Shown here piece after piece: positions 18,037-26,817 of a stretch of 63,397 nt of DNA. How positions within the stretch are numbered: the first letter of the stretch is position 1; each line of letters begins with the position of its first letter. The position numbers and the translations under genes are program-made. The notes under the pieces were generated by a model. It was not told the DNA's origin. It did no database searches and worked only from the letters and a program-made list of their open reading frames with translations. The stretch is from Phormidesmis priestleyi BC1401 (GTDB lineage Bacteria > Cyanobacteriota > Cyanobacteriia > Leptolyngbyales > Leptolyngbyaceae), in the NCBI RefSeq assembly GCF_001650195.1, contig NZ_LXYR01000029.1:1-63397 (forward strand), in the 5' to 3' direction.

Positions 18037-19898
18037 GGGTTGGGTTTGCTAACCGATGCCACGCTGCAAGCAACCTCTGCTCCTGACTCAGGCGGCAACA
18101 GCGCGACGACATGAGGCACGGGGCGAGGCGTGTAGCTCATCATCGACTCACCTTGGTAGGCTAAGGAGGCGCTAGCTCCCGAATCGAGCATGACCGCATC
18201 CCGCAATCCAGCCCGACTGAGAACTTCCCCAAACTTTACTGAGTTGACATAATCGCCCGACACGCCTACTACCGGGCGGTTTGCCCAATCGATGCCCCAA
18301 AAAGCCCGATCGCGATCAGCATCAAATCCATACAGCTTACCAAAGCTTTGAGCGTCTTGAGGCTGACCCTCTTTGACGAGCCAAGCCGCCGCGACAAACC
18401 CATCGGTCAGCCCCGGTAGATCACTTTCCATGCCCGCTTGGGTGTTGTGCCGACTCGGATCAAAAGGCACAAACCGAACGGTGCTGGCGTTGATTAGAAC
18501 CAAGGGTCGTCCTTTGAGCAGAGGTAATTCTCCGCGATTTCCTGGAATGAATGTGCCTGTCGTTTGACTGAAAACTGGACCAATCATTTGATTGGAATCG
18601 AGAGATTTGAGCGAGAAAAAAGCGCCGTCAACTGCTGCGATCGCCGTCGTTTTAGCCATAATTTCAGGAACCTGATAACGGCTGTCGGCATGAATGGTGA
18701 TGGGTTTGCCGCCAGACGCAAAAATTAGCGGCACCTGGCTGATTTTCGTGTGGGTGAGTTGAACGGGCGCATAAAAGTTTGACGAATTGCCCAAAAAGCT
18801 CAGAGAGGGTCCGCCATCGGCTTTCTCTATTACCTCTGCTAATTGAGATTGACCAATGCGATCGATCGTCAGCAGATTTTCTGAATCTTGAGCAAATCGG
18901 GTTTCTTCGTCGTTCATCGTCCAGGCAGCCTCATATCCGGCTTGCTGAATGCCCTGCTGAACGCGCTCGTCATTTTTGCCAGACGGATACACAAAATATT
19001 TAATCGATTGACTGAGTTCTTTTTCTAAAATCCGCTTCGACTCGACAAACTCCTGCTGAAGCTGCGCGTCTGTGGACTCTCTCAAATCGGCGGGATGGGT
19101 GAGACTATGAGACGCGATCGTCACGAGCGGATCGGCTGTCATTTCTCTCAGTTGTGCCCATGTAAGGCTCGATCGCCCTTTTGTCGTGCCCACTTTAGCG
19201 GGGTAAATGGCAAACGCACCGGGGTATCCATACTTCTTTAAGAGGGGATACACAAACTGATAGTGCCCTTGATAGCCATCGTCAAAGGTCAGCACGATCG
19301 GCTTTTTGGGCAATGGAATTCCGGTCTTGAGATGCTCGACCAACTGATCCAAACTGATGGGTGTGAGACCGTTTTTCTGAATCGATTGCAGCGCTGCCTC
19401 AAACTCGGTGGGCGTAACATCAAAGAAAACTTGTTTCTCGGCAATAATGTCGTGGTACATGATCACCGGAGCTTTTGCCAATCGTGCCCGCCCGTGAATT
19501 TGAGGAAAGGGCGGTGCCGCGATCGTGTCTTTCCAGGCTGGGGCGATCTCTTCTAGCAGCCCACTCACGTTCGCATCTCGAACTGCACGATTTGCGGCAC
19601 TAAGCGCTGGGTTGCTTACAGAGGTCGAAGCTTGATAGCCGACTGAGTTGCCTTGACGACACAAAGGGGTCAGAGAAATATCAAAATTGGAGAGCATCGG
19701 CGAAAATTTCTTCGCAGCTAACAGCCCCATCCCTGTGGGATTGAGCAGCGATAGTTTGGGCAGCATCCCATTGGACGTAGAGACCACGATTAAAAGCGTC
19801 AAAACAAATAAAGGTAGGCTGACCCACACAACTCGGTTAAGCCTGGACTTTAAACGTCCGCATTTCAATAGACTGAGAATCCGGTGGGATAGCTTCAT
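18033..19898 (-). CDS. Polysaccharide deacetylase fused to a phosphodiester glycosidase domain
   Basis: About 621 residues from ATG 19898; an upstream extension to 20090 overlaps the next gene and looks spurious. An N-terminal membrane anchor (VVWVSLPLFVLTLLIVV) places it outside the cytoplasm. A NodB deacetylase domain follows with VIMYHDI, the metal-site LTFDDG and SHSLTHP. The C-terminal third is a NAGPA-type domain with VAAVDGAFFS, WGIDW and LDSGASASLAYQG, where Asp-Ser-Gly replaces the usual Asp-Gly-Gly. Two envelope-glycan activities in one chain suggest combined removal of acetyl groups and sugar phosphodiesters, which is inference. Downstream partner of the secreted protein at 20-21 kb. 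Confidence 0.85.
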   Translation of the reverse strand: MKLSHRILSLLKCGRLKSRLNRVVWVSLPLFVLTLLIVVSTSNGMLPKLSLLNPTGMGLLAAKKFSPMLSNFDISLTPLCRQGNSVGYQASTSVSNPALSAANRAVRDANVSGLLEEIAPAWKDTIAAPPFPQIHGRARLAKAPVIMYHDIIAEKQVFFDVTPTEFEAALQSIQKNGLTPISLDQLVEHLKTGIPLPKKPIVLTFDDGYQGHYQFVYPLLKKYGYPGAFAIYPAKVGTTKGRSSLTWAQLREMTADPLVTIASHSLTHPADLRESTDAQLQQEFVESKRILEKELSQSIKYFVYPSGKNDERVQQGIQQAGYEAAWTMNDEETRFAQDSENLLTIDRIGQSQLAEVIEKADGGPSLSFLGNSSNFYAPVQLTHTKISQVPLIFASGGKPITIHADSRYQVPEIMAKTTAIAAVDGAFFSLKSLDSNQMIGPVFSQTTGTFIPGNRGELPLLKGRPLVLINASTVRFVPFDPSRHNTQAGMESDLPGLTDGFVAAAWLVKEGQPQDAQSFGKLYGFDADRDRAFWGIDWANRPVVGVSGDYVNSVKFGEVLSRAGLRDAVMLDSGASASLAYQGESMMSYTPRPVPHVVALLPPESGAEVACSVASVSKPNP

Positions 19899-20016
19899 GG
19901 TTGGCTTTAACAGCAACTCCGTTGCTAGATCTAACTGATTCTGAAGACATTTTAAGGTGTTATGGATCACATCTCCTAAATCTCTCGATACTGAATCAAG
20001 CGATTTAGAGGAAAAT

Positions 20017-21384
20017 TTATTCTCTAAGCATTGCCTCAATCTCCTGCATAGAGATGGGTGTGTTGACTCGATCGGGGATCTCGACCACAATCAAATAGCC
20101 CGAAAAGTTCTGTCCACCAACGGCGGTTAGAGCCGTCAAAATCTTGGGCATATCTGCTTTCTGAAGTCGTCCAGCTTGATCATAGAGTTCTAGGGCAGAA
20201 AGACAGCCGATCGTGGGGTTCCACCCTGCGCTATCTGGGTAGCGGCTGTTGTTTGTAAAAAAAGCTGGAGCTTCCCCGCTCCCATGAACTCGGAATAGCC
20301 CTCGACCTGCCTTTCCTGCCCAATAGCTCTGCTGCATCGAAAAATCGTTGCGCCAAGCAGGAGGCAGCAGTGATTGATAGGCAGACAGCCCAACGATTTG
20401 ACCGGGGCGATTGGGCAAAAATGCTTTCACCCCAGGCTCAAAAGGCGTAAACAGCTTGACTAACGAAAAGGTGCCGTAGGCTCTAAAAAACTCGGTATCT
20501 GGTTGAGGAACGCTGCCCTCTAAGCGGTAGATTCCCTGCGGAGTTTGCCCACGAGTAAAGACGCTAGACAAGCTGTGCAGCGATCGCGTCAACAAGGGCA
20601 CCGACCACAACTGACCGTTTTGGCGCACAAATTGACCCTGACGATCTTTTAAAATTGACTGACAGAGAACGCCGCGATCGGATCGGCAAATCACATACAT
20701 CTGAAGTTGACCAGGGGCAATCGTCCAAGTCAACAGATCTTTTAAGGGAGGGGTGGGGCGAGGGCGATCGAGCGTCTCGATTGCTTGAATCGTCGTGATC
20801 AGAGCCGGATGAGTTTGCCAGCTAGGAAAGCGTTGCTGAATAAGAGTGCGCCACTGCGATCGCTGCCCCGCGTCAGCACCGCCCTGCACCAGTGCCGAAA
20901 CCGACATCGCTACCCACTCTGCATCAGCGCTACGCTCAAGGGTTTGTAAAAACTGCTGCTTTACGCCGCCATATTGAGCCGGATTGCTGAGATAAAGCTG
21001 TGTGCCTACCTGCATTGCCATTTCAAGGGTTCGTCCTTGAGCTGGGGAGAGACTGCGGCGAGAAGTCAACGAGAGAATTTGAGCGATCGCGCCATCGACT
21101 GACGCAGACTGCGGTTCTGTGACTGCCGTTGACCAAAGCAAGTTGCGCCAATAGCGCTCGTTAGCGTCGGTGATGGGATAGCGGCTCAAATCGTAGCGAT
21201 CGGGGCGAGTTTGGTGCATCTGTTGTTCGCGCTGCTTAATTCTGGCGGCAGCGGTAGCTTGAGGCACGATCGTTTGAGATTGAGCAGGAAGGATGAGAAG
21301 AACTCCCCCAATGACCAGTAGGTTGGTCGCCCACAGCAGTGGTTTCCAGCTTTTTTGCAATAACAGTTTTAACGGCGCGTTCAT
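20017..21384 (-). CDS. Exported protein with an L,D-transpeptidase-like C-terminal region
   Basis: 455 residues with a signal peptide (LLWATNLLVIGGVLLILPAQSQ). The middle is alpha-helical and unrecognised. The C-terminal 220 residues contain TPQGIYRLEG near 290, RVHGSGEAP near 370 and IGCLSALEL near 395. This spacing of a Thr-Pro-x-Gly strand, a His-Gly and a Gly-Cys resembles the YkuD/L,D-transpeptidase active site, but the His-Gly-Cys block is split by an unusual 20-residue insert, so the assignment is tentative. Same strand as the deacetylase fusion 118 bp downstream; a shared role in peptidoglycan or envelope-glycan processing is plausible. Confidence 0.6.
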   Translation of the reverse strand: MNAPLKLLLQKSWKPLLWATNLLVIGGVLLILPAQSQTIVPQATAAARIKQREQQMHQTRPDRYDLSRYPITDANERYWRNLLWSTAVTEPQSASVDGAIAQILSLTSRRSLSPAQGRTLEMAMQVGTQLYLSNPAQYGGVKQQFLQTLERSADAEWVAMSVSALVQGGADAGQRSQWRTLIQQRFPSWQTHPALITTIQAIETLDRPRPTPPLKDLLTWTIAPGQLQMYVICRSDRGVLCQSILKDRQGQFVRQNGQLWSVPLLTRSLHSLSSVFTRGQTPQGIYRLEGSVPQPDTEFFRAYGTFSLVKLFTPFEPGVKAFLPNRPGQIVGLSAYQSLLPPAWRNDFSMQQSYWAGKAGRGLFRVHGSGEAPAFFTNNSRYPDSAGWNPTIGCLSALELYDQAGRLQKADMPKILTALTAVGGQNFSGYLIVVEIPDRVNTPISMQEIEAMLRE

Positions 21385-21469
21385 AGTGGTGTCGAATCTT
21401 CTTGCCCTCTGCGTCTAATGTCTCACACTCTAGGCAGTGTTTCAAAGCTCTGGTCTTCGTTGCTATCCC

Positions 21470-21590
21470 GCCCTGAACTGAAGTTCGGGCTAGTGGTCGA
21501 AAGTCCGTTAAAACGGACTGAACGCGAGTCCGGTCAAATCCTGAGTCCGTTTCAACGGATCCCACGTTAGCCCGAACTTCAGTTCAGGGC
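21470..21590. repeat. MITE-like element with perfect 23-bp terminal inverted repeats
   Basis: Left arm 21470-21492 is GCCCTGAACTGAAGTTCGGG plus CTA; the right arm 21568-21590 is its exact reverse complement. Inside is a second palindrome AGTCCGTT-AA-AACGGACT and a degenerate copy of it. The same CCCTGAACTGAAGTTCGGG string occurs at 55672-55690, and an AGTCCATT/AATGGACT version at 60419-60436. No coding capacity; transcribed, it would fold into a strong cruciform-type hairpin. Confidence 0.8.
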
Positions 21591-21656
21591 AAGCAGAATC
21601 GCAGCGCGAGAGTTTTGACACACGCCCTAGCGCCCTGCAAGAAACGTGCTAGACGA

Positions 21657-23447
21657 TCAACCGTCAAATGTACTAACGTTCGATCGCTTCACCTGTGATT
21701 CTAAAATTGCTCCATAAAGCGGACTCGTTGCCATTAACTCGTCGTGGGTGCCTTGGGCGACTAATTGCCCTTTGTCCATTAACAGGATGCGATCGGCGTT
21801 TTGCACCGTGCTAATGCGTTGGGCGATTACAAACGCTGTGCAGGTTTTGCGTCGCATCAAATCATCTAACGCAGCTTGAATTTGAGATGCCGTTTGAGCA
21901 TCGACCGCCGAAGTGCTGTCGTCGAGAATTAAAATTCGATAATCGGTTAAGAGGGTTCGGGCGATCGCGATGCGTTGTTTTTGTCCGCCCGACAGTCCGA
22001 CTCCGCGCTCTCCAACTGAGGTGTCATAGCCATCGGGCAAACTGCTGATGAAGTCGTGAATTTGGGCAGTCTTTGCCGCCTCAATCACTTGATCGAGAGG
22101 TGCATCGGGCGCAGCGTAGGCGATATTTTCGCGAATGGTGCCTGCAAAGAGAGTAGTGGACTGAAAAACAATGCCGATGCGCGATCGCAAACTCGCCAAC
22201 GTAAAATCTCGCACGTCTCGCCCATCAATTCTCACTGACCCCGATCTCACATCATAAAAGCGCGGAATCAAATTCATGATCGTGCTTTTTCCTGAACCTG
22301 TCATGCCCAAAATGGCGATCAGCTCGTTCGGTTTGGTTTCAAAAGAGACTCTTTTAAGAGCTTCGGTTGTTGCACCCGGATAGCGAAATGAGACGTGCTC
22401 GAAGGTGATTCTGCCGCCACAGCGATCAAACGGGACAGCACCAGGACGATCGCGGATGTCAATTTCAGCATCGACGACTTCATAAACCCGCTCGGCAGAC
22501 GCGGCAGCTTGAGCGATCGCCGGAGCCGCAAATCCGATCAGCAAAATGGGCTGGAGAATAAACAGTAAATAGGAGTTAAACGCGACTAACTCTCCGATCG
22601 AAAACCGTTTGCCAATCACTTCTGCGCCGCCATATCCGACGACTGCCAGCGTGATTAAATTGCTCAACAAAAAGATGATCGGAAACGTGCCGCGAATCGC
22701 ACGAATCGTTTTCATATTTATGGCGACTAATTCATCGTTGAGCGTGGTGTAACGCGATAGCTCTGCCGATTCTCGCACAAACGCTTTGACGACTCGCACC
22801 CCAATCAAGTTCTCTTGCAGCACCGCGTTCAAGTCACCTAATTGTTCTTGCACCTGTCCAAACAAGCTGCTGTTTTTGGTGAAAAATCGTGCTAGTAGCC
22901 AACCCGCGATCGGCACGACGGTTAACGTGATCAAAGCTAATCGCCAATTCATGATCAGCAGAATCGTGGAGATCGTCACCAGCGTTACAACCGAACCCAA
23001 AACCTGAATAAAACTGGTGCCCACAAACGTCCGAATTTGTTCGACATCGCTAGTAACGCGAGTCAACAGTTGCGAGGTTTGCGCCTGGTCGTGATAGCTA
23101 AAGCTGAGATTCTGAATCTTGCTAAAAATCTGATTGCGTAACCGATAGGCGACTCCCTGTGAGGCGGCTTCTGCCCAAAAACTTTGCCCAAAGTTAAACA
23201 ACCCTCGTGCGATCGCCGCCACCACCATCCACCCCGCACTTTGCAGCGAGATCGACAGGTTTTTGGGCGTGATGCCCTGATCGATGCCCCAGCGAAAGAG
23301 TTGCGGCGTAATGGCGTTAGCGACGGTCAGCAGCAGCAAGCTGACAAAGGCTCCGATCGCTGCAAATCGATACGACTTTAAGCTAGTCAAAACGCGCCGA
23401 AGCGAGATCATGGGCGAGGCATCGTCAGATGAGTGGGAAGGATTCAT
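21657..23447 (-). CDS. ABC exporter, fused permease-ATPase with degenerate Walker B
   Basis: 596 residues: six membrane segments in the first 320, then the nucleotide-binding domain with Walker A GMTGSGKST, signature LSGGQKQRIAIART and Walker B ILILDDSTSAVD. The residue after Walker B aspartate is Asp instead of the catalytic Glu. This is the pattern of the degenerate half in heterodimeric exporters (YheI or TM287 type), so it may not form an active homodimer. The exporter at 9989-11785, with intact DE, is a candidate partner, although 10 kb away. Exported substrate unknown. Confidence 0.88.
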   Translation of the reverse strand: MNPSHSSDDASPMISLRRVLTSLKSYRFAAIGAFVSLLLLTVANAITPQLFRWGIDQGITPKNLSISLQSAGWMVVAAIARGLFNFGQSFWAEAASQGVAYRLRNQIFSKIQNLSFSYHDQAQTSQLLTRVTSDVEQIRTFVGTSFIQVLGSVVTLVTISTILLIMNWRLALITLTVVPIAGWLLARFFTKNSSLFGQVQEQLGDLNAVLQENLIGVRVVKAFVRESAELSRYTTLNDELVAINMKTIRAIRGTFPIIFLLSNLITLAVVGYGGAEVIGKRFSIGELVAFNSYLLFILQPILLIGFAAPAIAQAAASAERVYEVVDAEIDIRDRPGAVPFDRCGGRITFEHVSFRYPGATTEALKRVSFETKPNELIAILGMTGSGKSTIMNLIPRFYDVRSGSVRIDGRDVRDFTLASLRSRIGIVFQSTTLFAGTIRENIAYAAPDAPLDQVIEAAKTAQIHDFISSLPDGYDTSVGERGVGLSGGQKQRIAIARTLLTDYRILILDDSTSAVDAQTASQIQAALDDLMRRKTCTAFVIAQRISTVQNADRILLMDKGQLVAQGTHDELMATSPLYGAILESQVKRSNVSTFDG

Positions 23448-23540
23448 AGCAAGGTTTGGGGGCGGGGCTTCAGCGTTAACGAATCATCCTGCATTTCAGC
23501 AAGGCTGGATAATTTTTGACATTAGATAACGTTGATTGTC

Positions 23541-24437
23541 TCACTCAGCGCGCCTGATGAACCGCAGTTTTCGCAGCAATCGAGCCGATCGACTAGCGGG
23601 TTCTGGGCGGGTGAGAATGCCTTGAGTGGGGCTGAAAAGAAACGTGAATAGAAATAACGTTGAAGAGACGAGCACGATCGCGGGTCCTGATGGCACATTT
23701 TGGTAATAGCTCAAATAGACTCCCGCAAAACTTACGATCACGCCAATCATCGAGCCTAGCAACATCATCTGATGCAGCTCTTTCACCAGCAAATAAGCGG
23801 TAAGGGCAGGTCCGACGAGTAGCGAAATGACTAAAATCACGCCAACCGCTTTCATACTCGCAATCACAGTTAGCGTAATGGCTGCCATAAAACCAAAATG
23901 AATCGCGTTGATTGGCAACCCGATCGCTTGGGCACCTGTGCGATCGAAGGTGTAGAACAAGAGTTCTTTATAAAAGAGCCGAACGACAATCAGAATAACC
24001 AGTGAAATAATTAACGTCCGATAAATATCAGTTGATGTAACGCCTAGGACATCACCAAACAAAAAACTATCTAAATCTATTTTATTTTTTAGTACTGTAA
24101 TCAGAGTAATTCCCAACGCGAAGAAGGTCGAAAACGTTAACGCCATTGCTGCATCAACTTTAACGCGGGACTGAGACCGAATCCAACCAATTAAAAATGA
24201 GCCGAGAATACCAGATCCAAAAGCACCGATTAGAATATCAATCCCAAAAAAGAATGATAGAGACATTCCTGGTAATACACAGTGGGCAATCACGTCTCCT
24301 AATAGTGCCATTCGTTGTACGATCAGATAGCTGCCAACCACAGGACAGAGAATTCCAACCAAAGTGCTAATCGCCAGCGCATTTTGCATAAACCCGTAGG
24401 TTAACGGCTCAGTTAATAGGTTTAACATCGTTACCAA
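23541..24437 (-). CDS. Metal ABC transporter permease (Zn/Mn type, ABC-3 family)
   Basis: 298 residues with eight or so membrane segments and the ABC-3 family pattern: VVGSYLIVQRMALLGDVIAHC near residue 35, VDAAMALTFSTFFALG near 93 and the coupling region around LLVGPALTAYLL near 205. Forms the inner-membrane channel with the ATPase encoded just upstream (13 bp gap) and the binding protein encoded divergently. The operon is read away from the Fur-type box at 25210-25229. Confidence 0.88.
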   Translation of the reverse strand: MVTMLNLLTEPLTYGFMQNALAISTLVGILCPVVGSYLIVQRMALLGDVIAHCVLPGMSLSFFFGIDILIGAFGSGILGSFLIGWIRSQSRVKVDAAMALTFSTFFALGITLITVLKNKIDLDSFLFGDVLGVTSTDIYRTLIISLVILIVVRLFYKELLFYTFDRTGAQAIGLPINAIHFGFMAAITLTVIASMKAVGVILVISLLVGPALTAYLLVKELHQMMLLGSMIGVIVSFAGVYLSYYQNVPSGPAIVLVSSTLFLFTFLFSPTQGILTRPEPASRSARLLRKLRFIRRAE

Positions 24438-24449
24438 TGATTGATTAGT

Positions 24450-25196
24450 TTAACAAAATAGATTTGTATCTACATCTTGATATAACGGAGTCTGTAAACT
24501 TCCGCCATAGGCTGACTGTAAGTTTTCGGGAGTCATCACCTCTTGCGGCGAACCGTCGGCAATGAGTCGCTGATTTAACAACAGCAAGCGATCGAGGCGG
24601 GTCAATGATTGCCCCCAATCGTGATTACTTACCAACAAAATTTTACCCTGCGATCGCAGTTCCTCGAACACCTCTAAAATGATCGCCTCTGTCTTTTTGT
24701 CAACGCCTGCAAATGGCTCATCAAACAAAAAAATATCCGCCTGTTGCGCCAAAGCACGAGCCAGAAAAACGCGCTGCTGTTGCCCCCCCGAAAGCTCTCC
24801 GATTCGACGCTGTTTTAGGTGAGTCATCTCAACTCGATCGAGCGCCGTTTTGACAATTTCTTGTGCCGCTCGTCCGGGTCTGCGAAACCAGCCTAGCTGT
24901 CGAGTTCGCGCCATCATCACGACGTTCCAAACGGTGATCGGATAATCCCAATCAATCTGCGATCGCTGGGGCACATACGCCACTCGCTCTAGCTGCTGAT
25001 GTAGCGGACCCGTACAGTAGTTCACCAACCCACTCGACACCGGAACTAACCCCAGCATCGCTTTGAGCATCGTGCTTTTTCCGGCTCCATTGGGACCCAA
25101 AATTCCGACCAGTTGCCCCGGCTCAATCTTAAAGCTGACGTGATCTAACCCGCAAACGCCCCGGTAGTTGACAGCCAGATTGCGAACCTCTAACAT
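24450..25196 (-). CDS. Metal ABC transporter ATP-binding protein (Zn/Mn type)
   Basis: 248 residues, one complete nucleotide-binding domain: Walker A GPNGAGKST near 36-44, signature LSGGQQQRVFLARALAQ near 137, Walker B IFLFDEPFAGVD and the switch His in LVSNHDWG. The stretch YVPQRSQIDWDYP after the Q-loop is typical of the ZnuC/MntA/SitB group of metal importers. First gene of the minus-strand transcript; the start at 25196 is 67 bp from the divergent binding-protein gene. Confidence 0.9.
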   Translation of the reverse strand: MLEVRNLAVNYRGVCGLDHVSFKIEPGQLVGILGPNGAGKSTMLKAMLGLVPVSSGLVNYCTGPLHQQLERVAYVPQRSQIDWDYPITVWNVVMMARTRQLGWFRRPGRAAQEIVKTALDRVEMTHLKQRRIGELSGGQQQRVFLARALAQQADIFLFDEPFAGVDKKTEAIILEVFEELRSQGKILLVSNHDWGQSLTRLDRLLLLNQRLIADGSPQEVMTPENLQSAYGGSLQTPLYQDVDTNLFC

Positions 25197-25209
25197 ACAA
25201 ACTCAGCTA

Positions 25210-25229
25210 TGAAAATGATTCTCATTATA
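25210..25229. promoter_or_regulatory. Fur/Zur-family box between divergent metal-transport genes
   Basis: TGAAAATGATTCTCATTATA matches the classic 19-bp Fur consensus at 15 positions and has the inner palindrome AATGA-TTC-TCATT. It lies in the 66-bp intergenic space and could repress both directions at once. Which Fur paralogue binds (Zur or Fur) cannot be told from sequence alone; the transporter type favours Zur. Confidence 0.72.
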
Positions 25230-25262
25230 GAACACTATCGCGTCCTGAGCCGTTAAAAAACC

Positions 25263-26246
25263 ATGAATTCCTTCCTTCGTCAAACTTGTCTTGCGGTTGT
25301 CGCCCTCTCGATCGGAGTCACAGGCTGTAGTGCTCCCTCTGCAAATCAAGCTAGCCCAGTTGCGAGTTCTGCTGCGACTCCGACGATCGCAAGCGACGCT
25401 CCAAAAGTCGTTGCCACCAACTCGGTGCTGTGTGATTTAGTCAAACAAATTGCAGCCAACACGGTTAATTTGACGTGTTTGATTAAGCCTGGAACTGACC
25501 CGCATCTCTATCAAGCTACGCCAGACGATCGTAAAGCGATCGAGACTGCCAATCTCGTTTTATATGGCGGCTATAATTTTGAACCTGGTTTGGTCAAACT
25601 CATCCAAGCTGACTCAAATGCCACTAAAGTTGCGGTCGATGAAGTGGCAGTTCCGACTCCCCAGACCTTTGAGGAAGACGGTAAAACCGAACCTGATCCG
25701 CACGTTTGGCACAATGCTCAAAACGGGGTGCAGATTACTCAAGTGATTCAAAATAACTTAGCAAAGATTGCCCCGACGAATGCTGATCTGTATGCCAAAA
25801 ACGCTGGAGCGATCGCCGTCCAACTCACGCAAATCGATGGCTGGATTAAGTCACAAATCGCCACGATTCCACCCGCTACTCGCAAGTTAGTCACTACTCA
25901 CGACGCGTTGGGATACTATGCGAAAGCCTACAACGTTCCGATTGAAGGAGCCTTAGAGGGCATCAGCACCGAAGAAAAGCCAACTGCCGCACGAGTCAAA
26001 GAATTAGTCACCACCATTACGGCTGCCAAAGTCCCCACGATTTTTGCAGAAGTCAGCATCAATCCGCAGTTAATTGAAACGGTCGCTAAAGAAGCCAATG
26101 TAAAAGTCTCTGATCAAGAACTCTTTACGGATGGGTTGGGTGAACCGGGGAGCAGTGGCGAGACCTATCAAAAAATGTTGACGGCAAATACGAAAGCGAT
26201 CGTGCAGGGTTTGGGCGGAAAGTTCACGGCTTTTCAAGCAAAGTAA
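25263..26246 (+). CDS. Metal-binding lipoprotein of a Zn/Mn ABC importer
   Basis: 327 residues, cluster A-I binding protein. Lipoprotein signal with lipobox TGCS (cysteine near residue 22). Metal ligands can be placed: His in GTDPHLYQ, His in DPHVWHNAQ, a third His in VTTHDALGYY, and Asp in LFTDGLGEP. A His at the third site is the ZnuA pattern, while MntC/PsaA proteins have Glu there. The His-rich loop common in ZnuA is missing (EEDGKTEPDPHVW instead). On balance zinc is more likely than manganese, supported by the Fur/Zur box in its promoter, but the metal is not settled. Confidence 0.85.
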   Translation: MNSFLRQTCLAVVALSIGVTGCSAPSANQASPVASSAATPTIASDAPKVVATNSVLCDLVKQIAANTVNLTCLIKPGTDPHLYQATPDDRKAIETANLVLYGGYNFEPGLVKLIQADSNATKVAVDEVAVPTPQTFEEDGKTEPDPHVWHNAQNGVQITQVIQNNLAKIAPTNADLYAKNAGAIAVQLTQIDGWIKSQIATIPPATRKLVTTHDALGYYAKAYNVPIEGALEGISTEEKPTAARVKELVTTITAAKVPTIFAEVSINPQLIETVAKEANVKVSDQELFTDGLGEPGSSGETYQKMLTANTKAIVQGLGGKFTAFQAK

Positions 26247-26369
26247 ACTCGTTAGTAGGTCGGGTGAAGTTTGAGGGTCGCACCTCTCCTGTAAATGCTG
26301 GAGGTTTTCCACGTCGTCTGTTCCACCCTCAGCAACAAGTATTATAGGGTGGGCTTCGATTTCTTCTCC

Positions 26370-26755
26370 GTTGGGTGAGGGTTCGCTGTGTTCTGGACAT
26401 TTCCAGGCTTTGCTTTCTACTATCTCAAAAAGCTTGGAGCCTCCCAGACTGTATCTATAGCCATTAAACAACACAAAGGGCGGTGTGCTGAATGTGGACT
26501 ACACTTCAACCCGGAAGACCTGATAGAAATCCATCGTTTGGATGGCAACTACAGAAATAACCGAGGAGGAAACTTGACAGCTACGCACCGTCACTGCCAC
26601 GACCTAGTACACGGTGGAAGTAGCAATCTAGCAACGCAATTGAGTACCTATAACAAGGGTCAATTTGGAGAGGAGCCGAATGAAAGCAACCTTTCACGTC
26701 CGGTTCTAAAGCCGAGTCGGGTGGGCGATCACCTGACTTAGGTCAACGGAATTCC
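26370..26755 (+). pseudogene. Truncated group II intron: HNH end of the intron-encoded protein plus domains V-VI
   Basis: Reading from about 26370 the frame gives YLKKLGASQ, then the HNH endonuclease domain (CAECGLHF ... IHRLDG ... THRHCHDLVHGG) and ends GEEPNESNLSRPVLKPSRVGD at 26741, the usual tail of LtrA-type proteins. The reverse transcriptase and maturase domains and all 5' intron RNA are absent, so it is a dead 3' fragment. The last part of the frame is also ribozyme domain V: 26674-26707 begins GAGCCGAA and ends ACGTCCGGTTC, 34 nt with the catalytic pairing intact. A domain VI-like stem follows (GTCGGGTG/CACCTGAC). It lies between the metal-binding protein and the amino-acid transporter. 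Confidence 0.82.
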
Positions 26756-26817
26756 GCTCGGCTCGTTAAAATGTCAGACCCACTTTCACACTTATATGCA
26801 CTAAGTTTTATATCATC

